Below are positions 6,711-14,622 of a DNA stretch of 64,000 nucleotides, in pieces (position 1 is the first letter of the stretch; the number at the start of each line of letters is the position of its first letter). This DNA comes from Marinithermus hydrothermalis DSM 14884 (lineage in GTDB: Bacteria; Deinococcota; Deinococci; Deinococcales; Marinithermaceae). Position numbers and translations under genes: made by a program. The notes under the pieces were generated by a model. It did no database searches and was not told the DNA's origin. It saw nothing but the letters and a program-made list of their open reading frames with translations. The DNA lies in assembly GCF_000195335.1 (NCBI RefSeq), contig NC_015387.1, positions 187,001 to 251,000 of the forward strand, read 5' to 3'.

Positions 6711-7799
6711 ATGGGCATCCTTACCCGATACCTCGCCAAAGCCATGGAGCGCGCCCGGTACGATCTCCTAGCCGCGGGCCGCTATGCCGCCGACATCCCC
6801 GAGTTCTCCCTACACGTCGAAGCCAACAACCTCGAGGCCGCCCGCCACGCGCTCCAAGAAGCCCTGGAAGAACGCGTCCTTGAAAGCCTCCGCTTGGGTC
6901 TACCCCTCCCCGAACTGGACGGGCTCACCCTCGGCCCCACCACCCCCAAAGCCGAACGCTTCCGCCAACTTGTGCTCGAGCTTTGGCAAATGATCCAAGG
7001 CGAAGCGCCCCCAGAAGAAGCGCCCGAGGCGCCCCCGCCCCCCAAACGCGCGGGCCCCAACACCCTCGAGGAGTGGCTCGCCTCCCGCGGGATCAAGATC
7101 CAGCGGCGGCCCACAGAGGAAAGCGAGGAGGACCGCGAACGCGAAAAAGTCCTCGCGCGCCTCGCGCTCTTCCTCGGGGACCGGTACCCCACCCTCACGC
7201 GCGTCTACGAGAAGCTCAAGCAAAGCCTCTCCACCAAACGCCAGTTCCAGCTCTCCCTAACCGACGCGAGCCAAGAAGAAATCAGCAACTCCACCCAGTT
7301 CTGCACCTCCCTCAAGCAATACGCCCTCCTCACCAGCTACCACTACAAAAGCGAGGAACGCCGCCTCCGGGCCAAGGCCAGCACCGAAGGCTGGGTACAG
7401 AACTTCCTCACGGGCGGGTGGCTCGAGAGCTACGTCATGCAAAAAATCCAGAAGGCCCTCCGCTCCAAGAACCTCCCCCACGAGGTAGCGCGCGGCCTTC
7501 AAGTCACCCTCCCGAACGGGGACCAGACCGAGCTGGATGTGCTCGTCCTGGTGCAGGGCCGCGTCTTCTGGTTCGAGACCAAGACCGGGGACTTCCAAGC
7601 CCACATCGCCAAGTACTCCAAACTCAAGAAAACCCTCGGCCTCTCCGCCAAAGAAAGCTTCCTGGTGCTGCTCGGGGTGGACAAGGCCCGCGCCCGCGAG
7701 CTTTCCGCGCTGCACAACGTCACCGTCGTGAACCAAGCCACCTTCCTCGACGCGTTCCTCGAGGCGCTAGGCCTGGTGGAAACCCCGGCTGAAGCCTAA
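6711..7799 (+). CDS. HicB-like domain fused to Card1-like PD-(D/E)xK nuclease
   Basis: A 362-residue protein in three parts. Residues 15-70 (RYDLLAAGRYAADIPEF, then EAARHALQEALEERVLESL and GLPLPEL) match the HicB antitoxin fold. Residues 115-235 are a helical linker. Residues 235-310 (GGWLESYV, TELDVLVLVQ, VFWFETKTGDF) give a PD-(D/E)xK site, E239, D276, E289 and K291, in the arrangement of the Card1/Can2 (DUF1887) endonuclease domain. There is no CARF domain, so activation by cyclic oligoadenylate cannot be assumed. Position beside a type III array suggests a defence role; the HicB-like part may instead regulate or bind nucleic acid. Gene complete, with a strong leaderless promoter. Confidence 0.7.
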   Translation: MGILTRYLAKAMERARYDLLAAGRYAADIPEFSLHVEANNLEAARHALQEALEERVLESLRLGLPLPELDGLTLGPTTPKAERFRQLVLELWQMIQGEAPPEEAPEAPPPPKRAGPNTLEEWLASRGIKIQRRPTEESEEDREREKVLARLALFLGDRYPTLTRVYEKLKQSLSTKRQFQLSLTDASQEEISNSTQFCTSLKQYALLTSYHYKSEERRLRAKASTEGWVQNFLTGGWLESYVMQKIQKALRSKNLPHEVARGLQVTLPNGDQTELDVLVLVQGRVFWFETKTGDFQAHIAKYSKLKKTLGLSAKESFLVLLGVDKARARELSALHNVTVVNQATFLDAFLEALGLVETPAEA

Positions 7800-7842
7800 C
7801 CCGGCCACGCACCGATAGGGTAGAAGGTGCGAGAATGAGGGC

Positions 7843-8493
7843 ATGGACCTGCTCCTTATTCTGCCGCACCCGGACGACGAGGTCTTCGGCGCGGGCGGCA
7901 CCCTGATCCAGTACGCGGAACGCGGCCTCAAGACCGGCCTCATCACCCTCACCCGCGGGGATCAGGGCCGCACCCTAGGGCTCTGCACCCAGGATGAGTT
8001 GCCCCAGGTGCGCGAGGCGGAACTGCGCCGCTCCGCCGAGCGCCTCGGGATCCAGCACCTGGAGGTGCACACCTACCCGGACCGCGGCGTGGCCGAGCAC
8101 CCCGAGATCACGGAGATGCTGGTGGACCGCCTCCGCGCCCTAAAGCCCCGCGCGGTCCTCACCTTCCCCCCCAACGGGATTAACGGCCACCCGGACCACG
8201 TCGCCACGAGCCGCTGGGTCACCCAAGCCGTGCAGCAAAGCGGGATCCAGACGCGGCTCTACTACTACGCGCCGCCCGAACCGTACCCAGGGCACGAGGC
8301 CGGGTACCTGCCCCCCACGCACACCCGCCGCATCCCCCCCGAGATCCTCCTGCGCAAACTAAACGCCATGGCGCAGCACAAGACCCAAGCCCTCTCCGTC
8401 CTGAACTTCATGGACCGCTTCCCGCACCGCCTGGCCGTGGAGACCTTCCACCTCGTGGGGTACACGGGCCCCGAACAGCACGAGCTCATATGA
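7843..8493 (+). CDS. PIG-L family zinc deacetylase
   Basis: 216 residues with the family zinc motif HPDDE at residues 9-13 (LILPHPDDEVFGAGG) and the later HPDH (NGHPDHVATSRWV). PIG-L enzymes remove the N-acetyl group from GlcNAc-linked substrates; relatives include BshB of bacillithiol synthesis and mycothiol MshB, but the substrate here is not shown by sequence. The stop overlaps the archease start (ATGA), so it shares an operon with the RNA-repair pair, possibly only for convenience. Confidence 0.85.
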   Translation: MDLLLILPHPDDEVFGAGGTLIQYAERGLKTGLITLTRGDQGRTLGLCTQDELPQVREAELRRSAERLGIQHLEVHTYPDRGVAEHPEITEMLVDRLRALKPRAVLTFPPNGINGHPDHVATSRWVTQAVQQSGIQTRLYYYAPPEPYPGHEAGYLPPTHTRRIPPEILLRKLNAMAQHKTQALSVLNFMDRFPHRLAVETFHLVGYTGPEQHELI

Positions 8494-8909
8494 TCCGGAT
8501 GCTGGACCACACCGCCGACGTGGGGTTCGAGGTCCGCGCCCCCACCCGCGAAGCCCTCTTCGAAACCGCGCGCGAAGGCCTCCTGCGCCTCATGTTCCAA
8601 CACCCCCCCACGCAAGGCAGCGCGACGCGCGAGGTCACGCTCCAAGCCCCGGACCTCGAGTTCCTCCTGGTGCGCTGGCTGAACGAACTCATCTACCTCG
8701 TACAAACCGCGGGGTTCGTGCCCGCCCGCGCCGCGATCACGATCACGGAGGACGCCCAAGGCTTCACGCTCCGCGCCCGGCTCGAGGGCCAGCCCTTCGA
8801 CGCGGAAGCGATGGGCTGGCAAGGCGAGATCAAAAGCGCGACCTTCCACGGCCTCGAGGTGCGCCCCGAAACGAGCGGCTGGTGGGCGCGGGTGGTGCTG
8901 GACGTGTAG
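8490..8909 (+). CDS. Archease, RtcB-activating protein
   Basis: 139 residues starting IRMLDHTADVGFEVRAPT, the archease signature, and ending with the conserved basic/acidic core KSATFHGLEV. Archease binds metal and speeds turnover and guanylylation of the RNA ligase RtcB. The ligase gene follows 10 nt downstream, a common pairing. Start ATG overlaps the preceding stop. Confidence 0.93.
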   Translation: MIRMLDHTADVGFEVRAPTREALFETAREGLLRLMFQHPPTQGSATREVTLQAPDLEFLLVRWLNELIYLVQTAGFVPARAAITITEDAQGFTLRARLEGQPFDAEAMGWQGEIKSATFHGLEVRPETSGWWARVVLDV

Positions 8910-8919
8910 GAGGTGAACC

Positions 8920-10359
8920 ATGGACAACGTGCCGTTCGAACGCCTGGACCGCTACACCTACCGCATCCCCCGCCACGGCAAGATGTGGGTGGACGCGGTG
9001 TTCTACGCCAACGACGAGATTCTCGCGCAGCTCGAGGCTGAAGGGTACGCCTCCCTAAAGCAACTCGTGAACGTCGCGACCCTACCCGGGATCGTCGGGC
9101 CGGCCCTCGCCATGCCGGACATCCACTGGGGGTACGGCTTCCCCATCGGGGGCGTGGCGGCCTTCGACCCCACGGCGGGCGGCGTGGTCAGTCCCGGCGG
9201 GGTGGGGTTCGACATCAACTGCGGCGTGCGCCTCCTCACCACGCGCCTCACGCGGGAGGACCTCGAGCCCCGAAAAACCCGGCTCGCGGACGCCCTGTAC
9301 CGGCGGGTCCCGGCGGGCGTAGGCTCAGCGCGGCGGGACGTGCGCTGGAGCCCCAAGGACCTCAAGACCGTGCTGCGCGAAGGCGCGCGGGCCCTCGTCG
9401 CGCAAGGGTTCGGGGAGGCGGCGGACCTCGAGCGCATCGAGTCCGGGGGGCGGCTGCCCCTCGCGGACCCGGACCGCGTGAGCGCCCGCGCCTTGGAGCG
9501 GGGCGGGCCGCAGCTCGGCACGCTCGGCTCGGGGAACCACTTCCTCGAGGTGCAGTACGTGGACGAGGTGTACGACCCCGAGGCCGCGGAGGCCTACGGG
9601 CTTTGGGTGGGGCAGGTCACCGTCCTGATCCACACCGGCTCGCGCGGCCTGGGGCACCAGGTCTGCCAGGATTACGTGGAGCGCTTCCTGCAAGCCGCCC
9701 GGCGCTACGGGATCGAGCTCGTGGACCGGCAGCTCGCCGCCGCGCCCATCGAGAGCCCCGAAGGGCAGGACTACCTGCACGCGATGGCCGCCGCGGCGAA
9801 CTTCGCGTTCGCGAACCGGCAGCTCATCACGCACAACGTGCGCCTGGCCTTCGAGGATGCCGGCTTCCTCCCGCGGGACCACCAGCTGCGCGTCCTGTAC
9901 GACCTCGCGCACAACAACGCCAAGTTCGAGGAGTACGCGGGCCGGCGGGTCCTGGTGCACCGCAAGGGCGCCACGCGCGCTTTCGGGCCCGGCGCGCCGG
10001 ACGTACCGCCCGCCTTCCGCACGGTGGGGCAGCCCGTCCTCGTGCCGGGGGACATGGGGCGGTACTCCTTCGTCCTCGCGGGCACCCCCGGCGCGATGAC
10101 GCGCACCTTCGGCTCGAGCTGCCACGGCGCGGGCCGCCAGATGAGCCGACACAAGGCGAAGAAAGCCGCGCGGAAACGCAACCTGATCGCGGAGCTCGAG
10201 GCGCAGGGCATCCTGGTGCGCGCCGCGAGCCGCGCCACGGTGGACGAGGAGATGCCCGAGGCGTACAAGGACGTGGCCAGCGTGGTGGACGTGGTGCACG
10301 GCGCGGGGATCGGGAAAAAAGTCGCGCGGCTCCGGCCCCTCATCGTGGTCAAGGGGTAG
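8920..10359 (+). CDS. rtcB: RNA-splicing/repair ligase RtcB
   Basis: 479 residues, the usual length. Metal and nucleotide residues are visible: DINCGVRLL, GSGNHFLEVQ, HTGSRGLGHQ, AHNNAKFEE, and SSCHGAGRQMSRHKAKK with the His that accepts GMP. RtcB joins a 2',3'-cyclic phosphate or 3'-phosphate end to a 5'-OH end using GTP and Mn2+, acting on broken or processed RNAs. It is co-transcribed with archease (RBS AGGAGGTG 5 nt before the ATG). No inteins or truncation. Confidence 0.97.
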   Translation: MDNVPFERLDRYTYRIPRHGKMWVDAVFYANDEILAQLEAEGYASLKQLVNVATLPGIVGPALAMPDIHWGYGFPIGGVAAFDPTAGGVVSPGGVGFDINCGVRLLTTRLTREDLEPRKTRLADALYRRVPAGVGSARRDVRWSPKDLKTVLREGARALVAQGFGEAADLERIESGGRLPLADPDRVSARALERGGPQLGTLGSGNHFLEVQYVDEVYDPEAAEAYGLWVGQVTVLIHTGSRGLGHQVCQDYVERFLQAARRYGIELVDRQLAAAPIESPEGQDYLHAMAAAANFAFANRQLITHNVRLAFEDAGFLPRDHQLRVLYDLAHNNAKFEEYAGRRVLVHRKGATRAFGPGAPDVPPAFRTVGQPVLVPGDMGRYSFVLAGTPGAMTRTFGSSCHGAGRQMSRHKAKKAARKRNLIAELEAQGILVRAASRATVDEEMPEAYKDVASVVDVVHGAGIGKKVARLRPLIVVKG

Positions 10360-10361
10360 GG

Positions 10362-10367
10362 TATACT
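10362..10367 (+). promoter_or_regulatory. -10 box of leaderless HAD gene
   Basis: TATACT lies immediately after the rtcB stop and 7 nt before the ATG at 10375. Confidence 0.6.
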
Positions 10368-10374
10368 CGCGCGT

Positions 10375-10995
10375 ATGGAGCTGCGAGGCGTGCTGTTCGA
10401 CTGGGGCGGGGTGTTCACCGTGGGTACCTTCGACGGCCGCGTGGTGCGCACCCTCGCGCAGCACTTCGGCCTGGAGGAAGCCCGGGTGGCCGAGGCGTAC
10501 TTCGCGCGGGTCGCGCACCTCGAGGTCGGCGCGTGGAGCCTCGCGGAGTTCTGGGAGGCGCTCGCGGAGGCCTTGGGGGTGGAGGCGCCGTACGCGAGCT
10601 TCGAGCTGTTGTTCCTCTCCTGCGTCGCGCCGCGCCACGAGATGTACGCCCTCCTCGCGGCGTGGCCGCCGGAACTGCGGGTGGGGCTCCTCTCCAACAA
10701 CTACCCGGTGATCTCCCAGTACCTCCGCTCGGGGCCGCACTTCGACCGGTTCGACGCGGTGGTCTTCTCCAACGAGGAAGGCGTGAAGAAACCCGACCCG
10801 CGAGCCTTCCAGCTGGCGTTAGAGCGGCTGGAGTTACCGGCGGAAGCGGTGTTGTTCGTGGACGACAACGCGGAGAACCTCGAGGCGGCCCGGCAACTCG
10901 GATTCCGCACGCACCACTTCCAGGACCCGGAAGGGTTCCGGGCGGCCCTTAAGGCCGAGGGCGTGACGCTCCCCGCCGCGCCCCAAACCCCCTAG
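10375..10995 (+). CDS. HAD-family hydrolase
   Basis: 206 residues with all four HAD motifs: FDWGGVF (motif I, nucleophile Asp at residue 9), LLSNNY (II), KKPDPRAF (III Lys) and FVDDNAENLEAA (IV). The second motif I position is Trp-Gly rather than the Asp seen in classical phosphatases, as in the DWGGV subgroup that includes phosphatase-like and dehalogenase-like proteins. Substrate unknown. It is followed by a 2-nt gap to the next gene. Confidence 0.85.
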   Translation: MELRGVLFDWGGVFTVGTFDGRVVRTLAQHFGLEEARVAEAYFARVAHLEVGAWSLAEFWEALAEALGVEAPYASFELLFLSCVAPRHEMYALLAAWPPELRVGLLSNNYPVISQYLRSGPHFDRFDAVVFSNEEGVKKPDPRAFQLALERLELPAEAVLFVDDNAENLEAARQLGFRTHHFQDPEGFRAALKAEGVTLPAAPQTP

Positions 10996-10996
10996 C

Positions 10997-11341
10997 ATGC
11001 GGGCGGTCAAGCTCTTCCAAGGGTACCTGTGGCACCCCAAGGACCGGGGCCTCGAGGGGCGCGCGTTGCTGCCCGAGTGCCTCGAGGTGCCCTTCGCGGG
11101 AGGCGCGGCGCGGGTGTGGGTCCTGGTGGACGCGGTGCCGCCGCCCTTCGCGTTTTTTGAGGACGGCACGCCCACCGCGACGCAGGCCTTCTACCAGGTG
11201 ACGCTCCTCACCAAGACCGAGCGGGCTCCCGCGGAGCTCAAGCCCCTCTCCGAGGCGGTCGCGGCGCGGCTCGAGCCGTTGCTGAACGCGCTGCCCGAGG
11301 GGGTGGGGTGGCTCTTATTGGAGGACCTGCGGGAGGTTTAA
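10997..11341 (+). CDS. Conserved hypothetical protein
   Basis: 114 residues, starting MRAVKLFQGYLWHPKDRGLE, soluble, with a beta-rich centre and no catalytic motif I recognise. It starts one base after the HAD stop, so the two are translated from one message. Codon use is like that of neighbours, so it is a genuine native gene; function unknown. Confidence 0.65.
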   Translation: MRAVKLFQGYLWHPKDRGLEGRALLPECLEVPFAGGAARVWVLVDAVPPPFAFFEDGTPTATQAFYQVTLLTKTERAPAELKPLSEAVAARLEPLLNALPEGVGWLLLEDLREV

Positions 11342-11383
11342 ACAGTTGAAAAATAGCCAACCCTGCTTTACATCATCTCTCAG

Positions 11384-11836
11384 ATGGATCCGCTTCTCCT
11401 TACAGCACACCAGATCCGGGAGCGCTACGGCCTCCACCGCAACACCCTGTACAAGTGGGAGCAGCAGGATCTTCTGCACCCCGTCCGCACCCCCGGTGGC
11501 CGCAGGCGGTACCGGAGGGAGGAGATCGAGCGGCTTCTCTCCCTGGGGCTGGAGGCTCCCCCGGCGAAGCCGAAGCCCCGCACCGTGCTTTACGCCCGGG
11601 TGAGCACGAGGAAGCAGGAAGCGTTTCTCAAGAACCAGATCGCTCGGCTGGAGGCGTTCGCCAGGGAGCGGGGTTGGACGTACGAGGTCATCGCCGAGGT
11701 CGCGAGCGGGGTGAACGAGAACCGGCGGGGGCTCGTCAAGCTCCTGAACCGGGCCAAGAACGGGGAGGTGGAGCGGGTGGCGGTAAGGTTAGGTCCACAT
11801 CCTGGTGGTGGGCCGGTGTGCACTAGTGTGCACTAA
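11384..11836 (+). pseudogene. IS607-family TnpA serine recombinase, 3'-truncated
   Basis: 150 residues: an N-terminal MerR-like helix-turn-helix (LLTAHQIRERYGLHRNTLYK, then GGRRRYRREEIERLL) followed by the catalytic serine-recombinase domain start (VLYARVSTRKQEAFLKNQ, nucleophile Ser). Homology stops at NGEVERVAV; the remaining residues RLGPHPGGGPVCTSVH read non-homologous DNA. Normal IS607 TnpA has about 190-215 residues and would include the DNA-binding tail. No tnpB follows. A dead IS607 remnant wedged between a chromosomal gene pair and the M42 peptidase. Confidence 0.85.
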
Positions 11837-11844
11837 TCCTAACC
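11787..11844 (+). repeat. Short repeats at the IS607 junction
   Basis: GGTTAGG at 11787-11793 is inverted as CCTAACC at 11838-11844. Between them GTGTGCACTA occurs twice in direct tandem (11816-11825 and 11826-11835). This is exactly where TnpA homology ends, so it may be the element's right end or a deletion scar. Confidence 0.55.
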
Positions 11845-11861
11845 AGGTATGAACCCCCGGG

Positions 11862-11867
11862 TATAGT
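11862..11867 (+). promoter_or_regulatory. -10 box upstream of M42 peptidase
   Basis: TATAGT ends 9 nt before ATG 11877; spacing is near-leaderless. Confidence 0.5.
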
Positions 11868-11876
11868 GGGGGTGCT

Positions 11877-12911
11877 ATGGCGCTGGATTACACGCTCTTG
11901 AAGGAACTCACCGAAACCCCGGGGATTCCCGGTTGGGAGGACCGGGTGCGCGCGCGGGTGCTGGAGGCGGTCAAGCCCTTGGTGGACGAGGTGCGCACCG
12001 ACGCGCTCGGGAACGTGATCGCGCACAAGCGCGGCCGAGGCCCGCGGGTGATGCTCGCAGCGCACATGGACGAGATCGGGTTCTACGTGCGCCACGTGGA
12101 CGCGCGGGGGTTCCTGCGCTTGCAGCCCGCCGGGGGGTTCGACGCGCGGAACCTGTTCGCCCGCCAGGTGGTGGTGCACGCCCGTGAGGGGGATTTGGTG
12201 GGCGTGCTGAACCCTGGGGGGCGGCCAATCCACCTCTCCACCCCGGAGGAGCGCAAGAAGGTCCCCGAGATCCGGGAGTTTTTCGTGGACCTCGGTTTGC
12301 CCGCGGACGAGGTGCAGGCCCGGGTGCGCGTGGGGGACCCGGTCACGCTGCGCCAGGAGACCCTGGATTTGGGCCGGGTCCTGACCGGGAAGGCCATGGA
12401 CGACCGCGCGAGCGTCTTCCTGTTGATCGAGGCCCTCAAGGCCCTCGCCGGGAAGACCCCGGCTTACGACGTGTACGCGGTCTTCACCACGCAGGAGGAG
12501 GTTGGCCTCCGAGGCGCGGTGACCAGCGCGTACGGGGTGGAGCCCGAGATCGGGATCGCCCTGGACGTGACCCTCGCGGTGGACACCCCCGGCGCGCCGG
12601 AGGAGGAGGCCGTGACCCGGCTCGGGGAAGGCGTGGGCATCAAGGTCATGGACGGGGCCTCGATCAGCGACCGGCGGCTCGTCACGACCTTCGTGGACCT
12701 CGCGGAGAAGAAGAAGATCCCCTACCAGATGGAGGTCCTGCCCCTGGGCGGCACCGACGCAGGCGCGATCCAGCGGGCGCGCGCGGGCGTGCCTGCGATC
12801 ACGCTCTCCATCCCCACGCGGTACATCCACACCGTGACCGAGACGGTGCACAAGGCGGACCTCGAGGCGGGCGTGAACCTCCTCGTCGCGTACCTGCTGG
12901 GCGAAGCGTAA
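11877..12911 (+). CDS. M42 family metallo-aminopeptidase
   Basis: 344 residues with the M42 dinuclear zinc set: MLAAHMDEIGF (His), KAMDDRASVF (bridging Asp), FTTQEEVGLRGA (catalytic Glu plus ligand Glu), GIALDVTLA (Asp) and TRYIHTVTE (His). M42 enzymes form large tetrahedral dodecamers that trim N-terminal residues from peptides in the cytoplasm; some members were named cellulase M in error. Substrate preference is not readable. The start follows a -10 at close range; the gene ends before a strong hairpin. Confidence 0.93.
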   Translation: MALDYTLLKELTETPGIPGWEDRVRARVLEAVKPLVDEVRTDALGNVIAHKRGRGPRVMLAAHMDEIGFYVRHVDARGFLRLQPAGGFDARNLFARQVVVHAREGDLVGVLNPGGRPIHLSTPEERKKVPEIREFFVDLGLPADEVQARVRVGDPVTLRQETLDLGRVLTGKAMDDRASVFLLIEALKALAGKTPAYDVYAVFTTQEEVGLRGAVTSAYGVEPEIGIALDVTLAVDTPGAPEEEAVTRLGEGVGIKVMDGASISDRRLVTTFVDLAEKKKIPYQMEVLPLGGTDAGAIQRARAGVPAITLSIPTRYIHTVTETVHKADLEAGVNLLVAYLLGEA

Positions 12912-12934
12912 CCCTCGAGAACCGCGAAACGCCG

Positions 12935-12961
12935 CGCGGCCGGGACGTGTTCCCGGCCGCG
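12935..12961. terminator. GC-rich hairpin between convergent genes
   Basis: A perfect 11-bp stem (12935-12945 with 12951-12961) around a 5-nt loop. There is no long T run, so it could be a bidirectional transcription block for the M42 gene and the minus-strand gene ending at 12979. Confidence 0.55.
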
Positions 12962-12978
12962 GCTTGTAGGGTGGGGGG

Positions 12979-13197
12979 TTATAGGGGCGGGGCGATCTCG
13001 TCGATCTTGCCCAGGATCAGCATCGCGCTGATGGTGAAGGCCGCCAGGATGATGAGCGCGAGCACGAACCCGATGAACCGCAGGTCCACGTTCTCGCCCT
13101 CCACCGCCACGCTCCGCGGGCTGAGCGCCACGTAGAGGACGTAACCCACCACGAGAGAGCCGATAAAGAACAGCGTTACGTACCACACCCAGCTCAT
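12979..13197 (-). CDS. Small two-helix membrane protein
   Basis: 72 residues with two hydrophobic segments, VTLFFIGSLVVGYVLYVAL (about 7-25) and FIGFVLALIILAAFTISAML (about 42-61). No known family recognised. It overlaps the upstream gene on the same strand by 4 nt, so the pair is an operon. Role unknown; possibly a membrane partner of its neighbour. Confidence 0.65.
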   Translation of the reverse strand: MSWVWYVTLFFIGSLVVGYVLYVALSPRSVAVEGENVDLRFIGFVLALIILAAFTISAMLILGKIDEIAPPL

Positions 13198-13835
13198 GAC
13201 TCACCCTCCAAAAGGCCCCACGTGCCCAGTAGGGCCGCGAGCGTCTCGCTTAAGCTTACCAGACCCACGCCGTAGGTCGGCACGCCCCGCGCCCAGGCCG
13301 CGTGCCCCTGGTGGGGGCCCTCGAGCAACGGCAGGCCCTCGGGAGCCGGAGCTTCCCAGGCCGGGTAGCGGCGTTCCTCCACGTACACGAGGCCCGTCGG
13401 GGCGGTGCGCTGCACGGCGTCAGCGGGCTCCGGGGCCTCGAGCGGCCGGCGCTCGCCGTTCACGGCCTTCCAGCCCCCAAACCGCGCGCCGACCCCTCGC
13501 CCCTCCACCACGATCAAGGCGCGGCGCGGGGCCGTCCAGTACAGGGCCCGCTCAAAGGGGGCCAGGTCGCCCGGGGAGGCGTCCAGCGCGAGCACCACGC
13601 GCCCCCGGTACCTTAAGGGGCGCAAGGCGCGCAGCGCCTCCACCGCCCAGGCGCGCGGCGCCCATAAGAGGACGGTCTCGCCGCCGTACCCGCCCTCCAG
13701 GTACGCGTAACTCGTGCCGTACTCGTCCACGAAACTCTTCGTGAAGCTCGAGAGGACCTCGAGGTCCGCCCAGATCGCCTCGAGCGCTGGCTCCAGGGGT
13801 TGGGTTGGGGAAAGGGACGCGCCGGGTGCTTGCAT
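13194..13835 (-). CDS. Conserved hypothetical protein
   Basis: 213 residues, no signal peptide or membrane segment. Segments such as RALRPLRYRGRVVLALDASP and RALIVVEGRGVGARF suggest an alternating alpha/beta fold. I do not recognise the family. The start could also be slightly downstream because the first residues are low complexity. It is translationally coupled to the small membrane protein at 13197. Confidence 0.6.
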   Translation of the reverse strand: MQAPGASLSPTQPLEPALEAIWADLEVLSSFTKSFVDEYGTSYAYLEGGYGGETVLLWAPRAWAVEALRALRPLRYRGRVVLALDASPGDLAPFERALYWTAPRRALIVVEGRGVGARFGGWKAVNGERRPLEAPEPADAVQRTAPTGLVYVEERRYPAWEAPAPEGLPLLEGPHQGHAAWARGVPTYGVGLVSLSETLAALLGTWGLLEGES

Positions 13836-13863
13836 GACACCTTAGGATACCAATTTCTCATGC

Positions 13864-13869
13864 TATCCT
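13864..13869 (+). promoter_or_regulatory. -10 box of leaderless phosphoesterase gene
   Basis: TATCCT ends 6 nt before the GTG at 13876, supporting that start and a leaderless message for the holB-ricT operon. Confidence 0.55.
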
Positions 13870-13875
13870 GCTAAC

Positions 13876-14622
13876 GTGCGTTACCTGCTCCTGGCGGACA
13901 TCCACGGCAACCTCCCCGCCCTGGAGGCGGTGCTGCGCCACGCGGAGGTGCGGGGGTTCGACCGGGTCCTATTCCTAGGGGACGCGGTCGGGTACTACCC
14001 GGACGGGGACGCGGTCCTCTCCCACCTGCGGGCCTTGGGGGCCGAGGGGGTGCTCGGCAACCACGACGCGTGGCTCCTCACCCTGGACGCGCTGCAAGGC
14101 GGGGGGTACGTCTTCGAGATCCTGCGCTGGCAGCGCGCGCGGCTTTCCCCCGAGAACCGCGCGTACCTCGCCGCGCTCCCCTGGGCCCTCCGGCCGGAAG
14201 GCGCGGACTGGGTGGCGGTGCACGGCAGCCCGTGCGACCCCCTGGTGTACGTGGACGAGCTCGAGGCTGCCCGCGAAGCGTTCGCGTGCACCCCGGCCCG
14301 CTGGGTGTTCCACGGGCACACCCACCTCGCCGGAGCCTTCCTTGCGCTGGACGGCCCCAAGGGGCCGTGGGTGCGCTACCAGGCCTTCACCGAGGCGGAG
14401 CAGGAGCTGGTGGTAGCCCCCAAGGCCCGCGCGCTCGTGAACCCCGGCTCGGTGGGGCAGCCCCGGGACGGGGTGCCCCTCGCGGGGTACGCGATCTGGG
14501 ACACGGACGCCGCGTGCGTGGAGGCCTACCGGGTGCCGTTCGACCTGGAGCGGGTGCGCGCCCGCCTGGCGGCGGCGGGGTTCCCCGAGGGGTTGTATGA
14601 GCGGTTACGGTTGGGACGGTGA
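13876..14622 (+). CDS. Calcineurin-like metallophosphoesterase
   Basis: 248 residues with the complete metal motif series: LLADIHGNLPAL, FLGDAVGYYP, LGNHDAWLL, AVHGSPCDP and FHGHTHLAG. These bind two metal ions and hydrolyse phosphoesters; YfcE/MJ0936-like members act on small phosphodiesters, but the substrate is not evident. Its last 26 nt overlap holB, so it is the first gene of the holB-ricT operon. A similar but distinct paralogue is at 22814-23644. Confidence 0.9.
   Translation: MRYLLLADIHGNLPALEAVLRHAEVRGFDRVLFLGDAVGYYPDGDAVLSHLRALGAEGVLGNHDAWLLTLDALQGGGYVFEILRWQRARLSPENRAYLAALPWALRPEGADWVAVHGSPCDPLVYVDELEAAREAFACTPARWVFHGHTHLAGAFLALDGPKGPWVRYQAFTEAEQELVVAPKARALVNPGSVGQPRDGVPLAGYAIWDTDAACVEAYRVPFDLERVRARLAAAGFPEGLYERLRLGR

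Noticed and set aside
9325-10740. Long minus-strand frame opposite rtcB
   Set aside because: Shadow of the rtcB and HAD genes; low-complexity Arg/Val/His product without motifs.
11816-11835. Tandem GTGTGCACTA as an attachment site
   Set aside because: Only two copies, with no partner site at the other end of the IS607 remnant; recorded as a junction repeat only.
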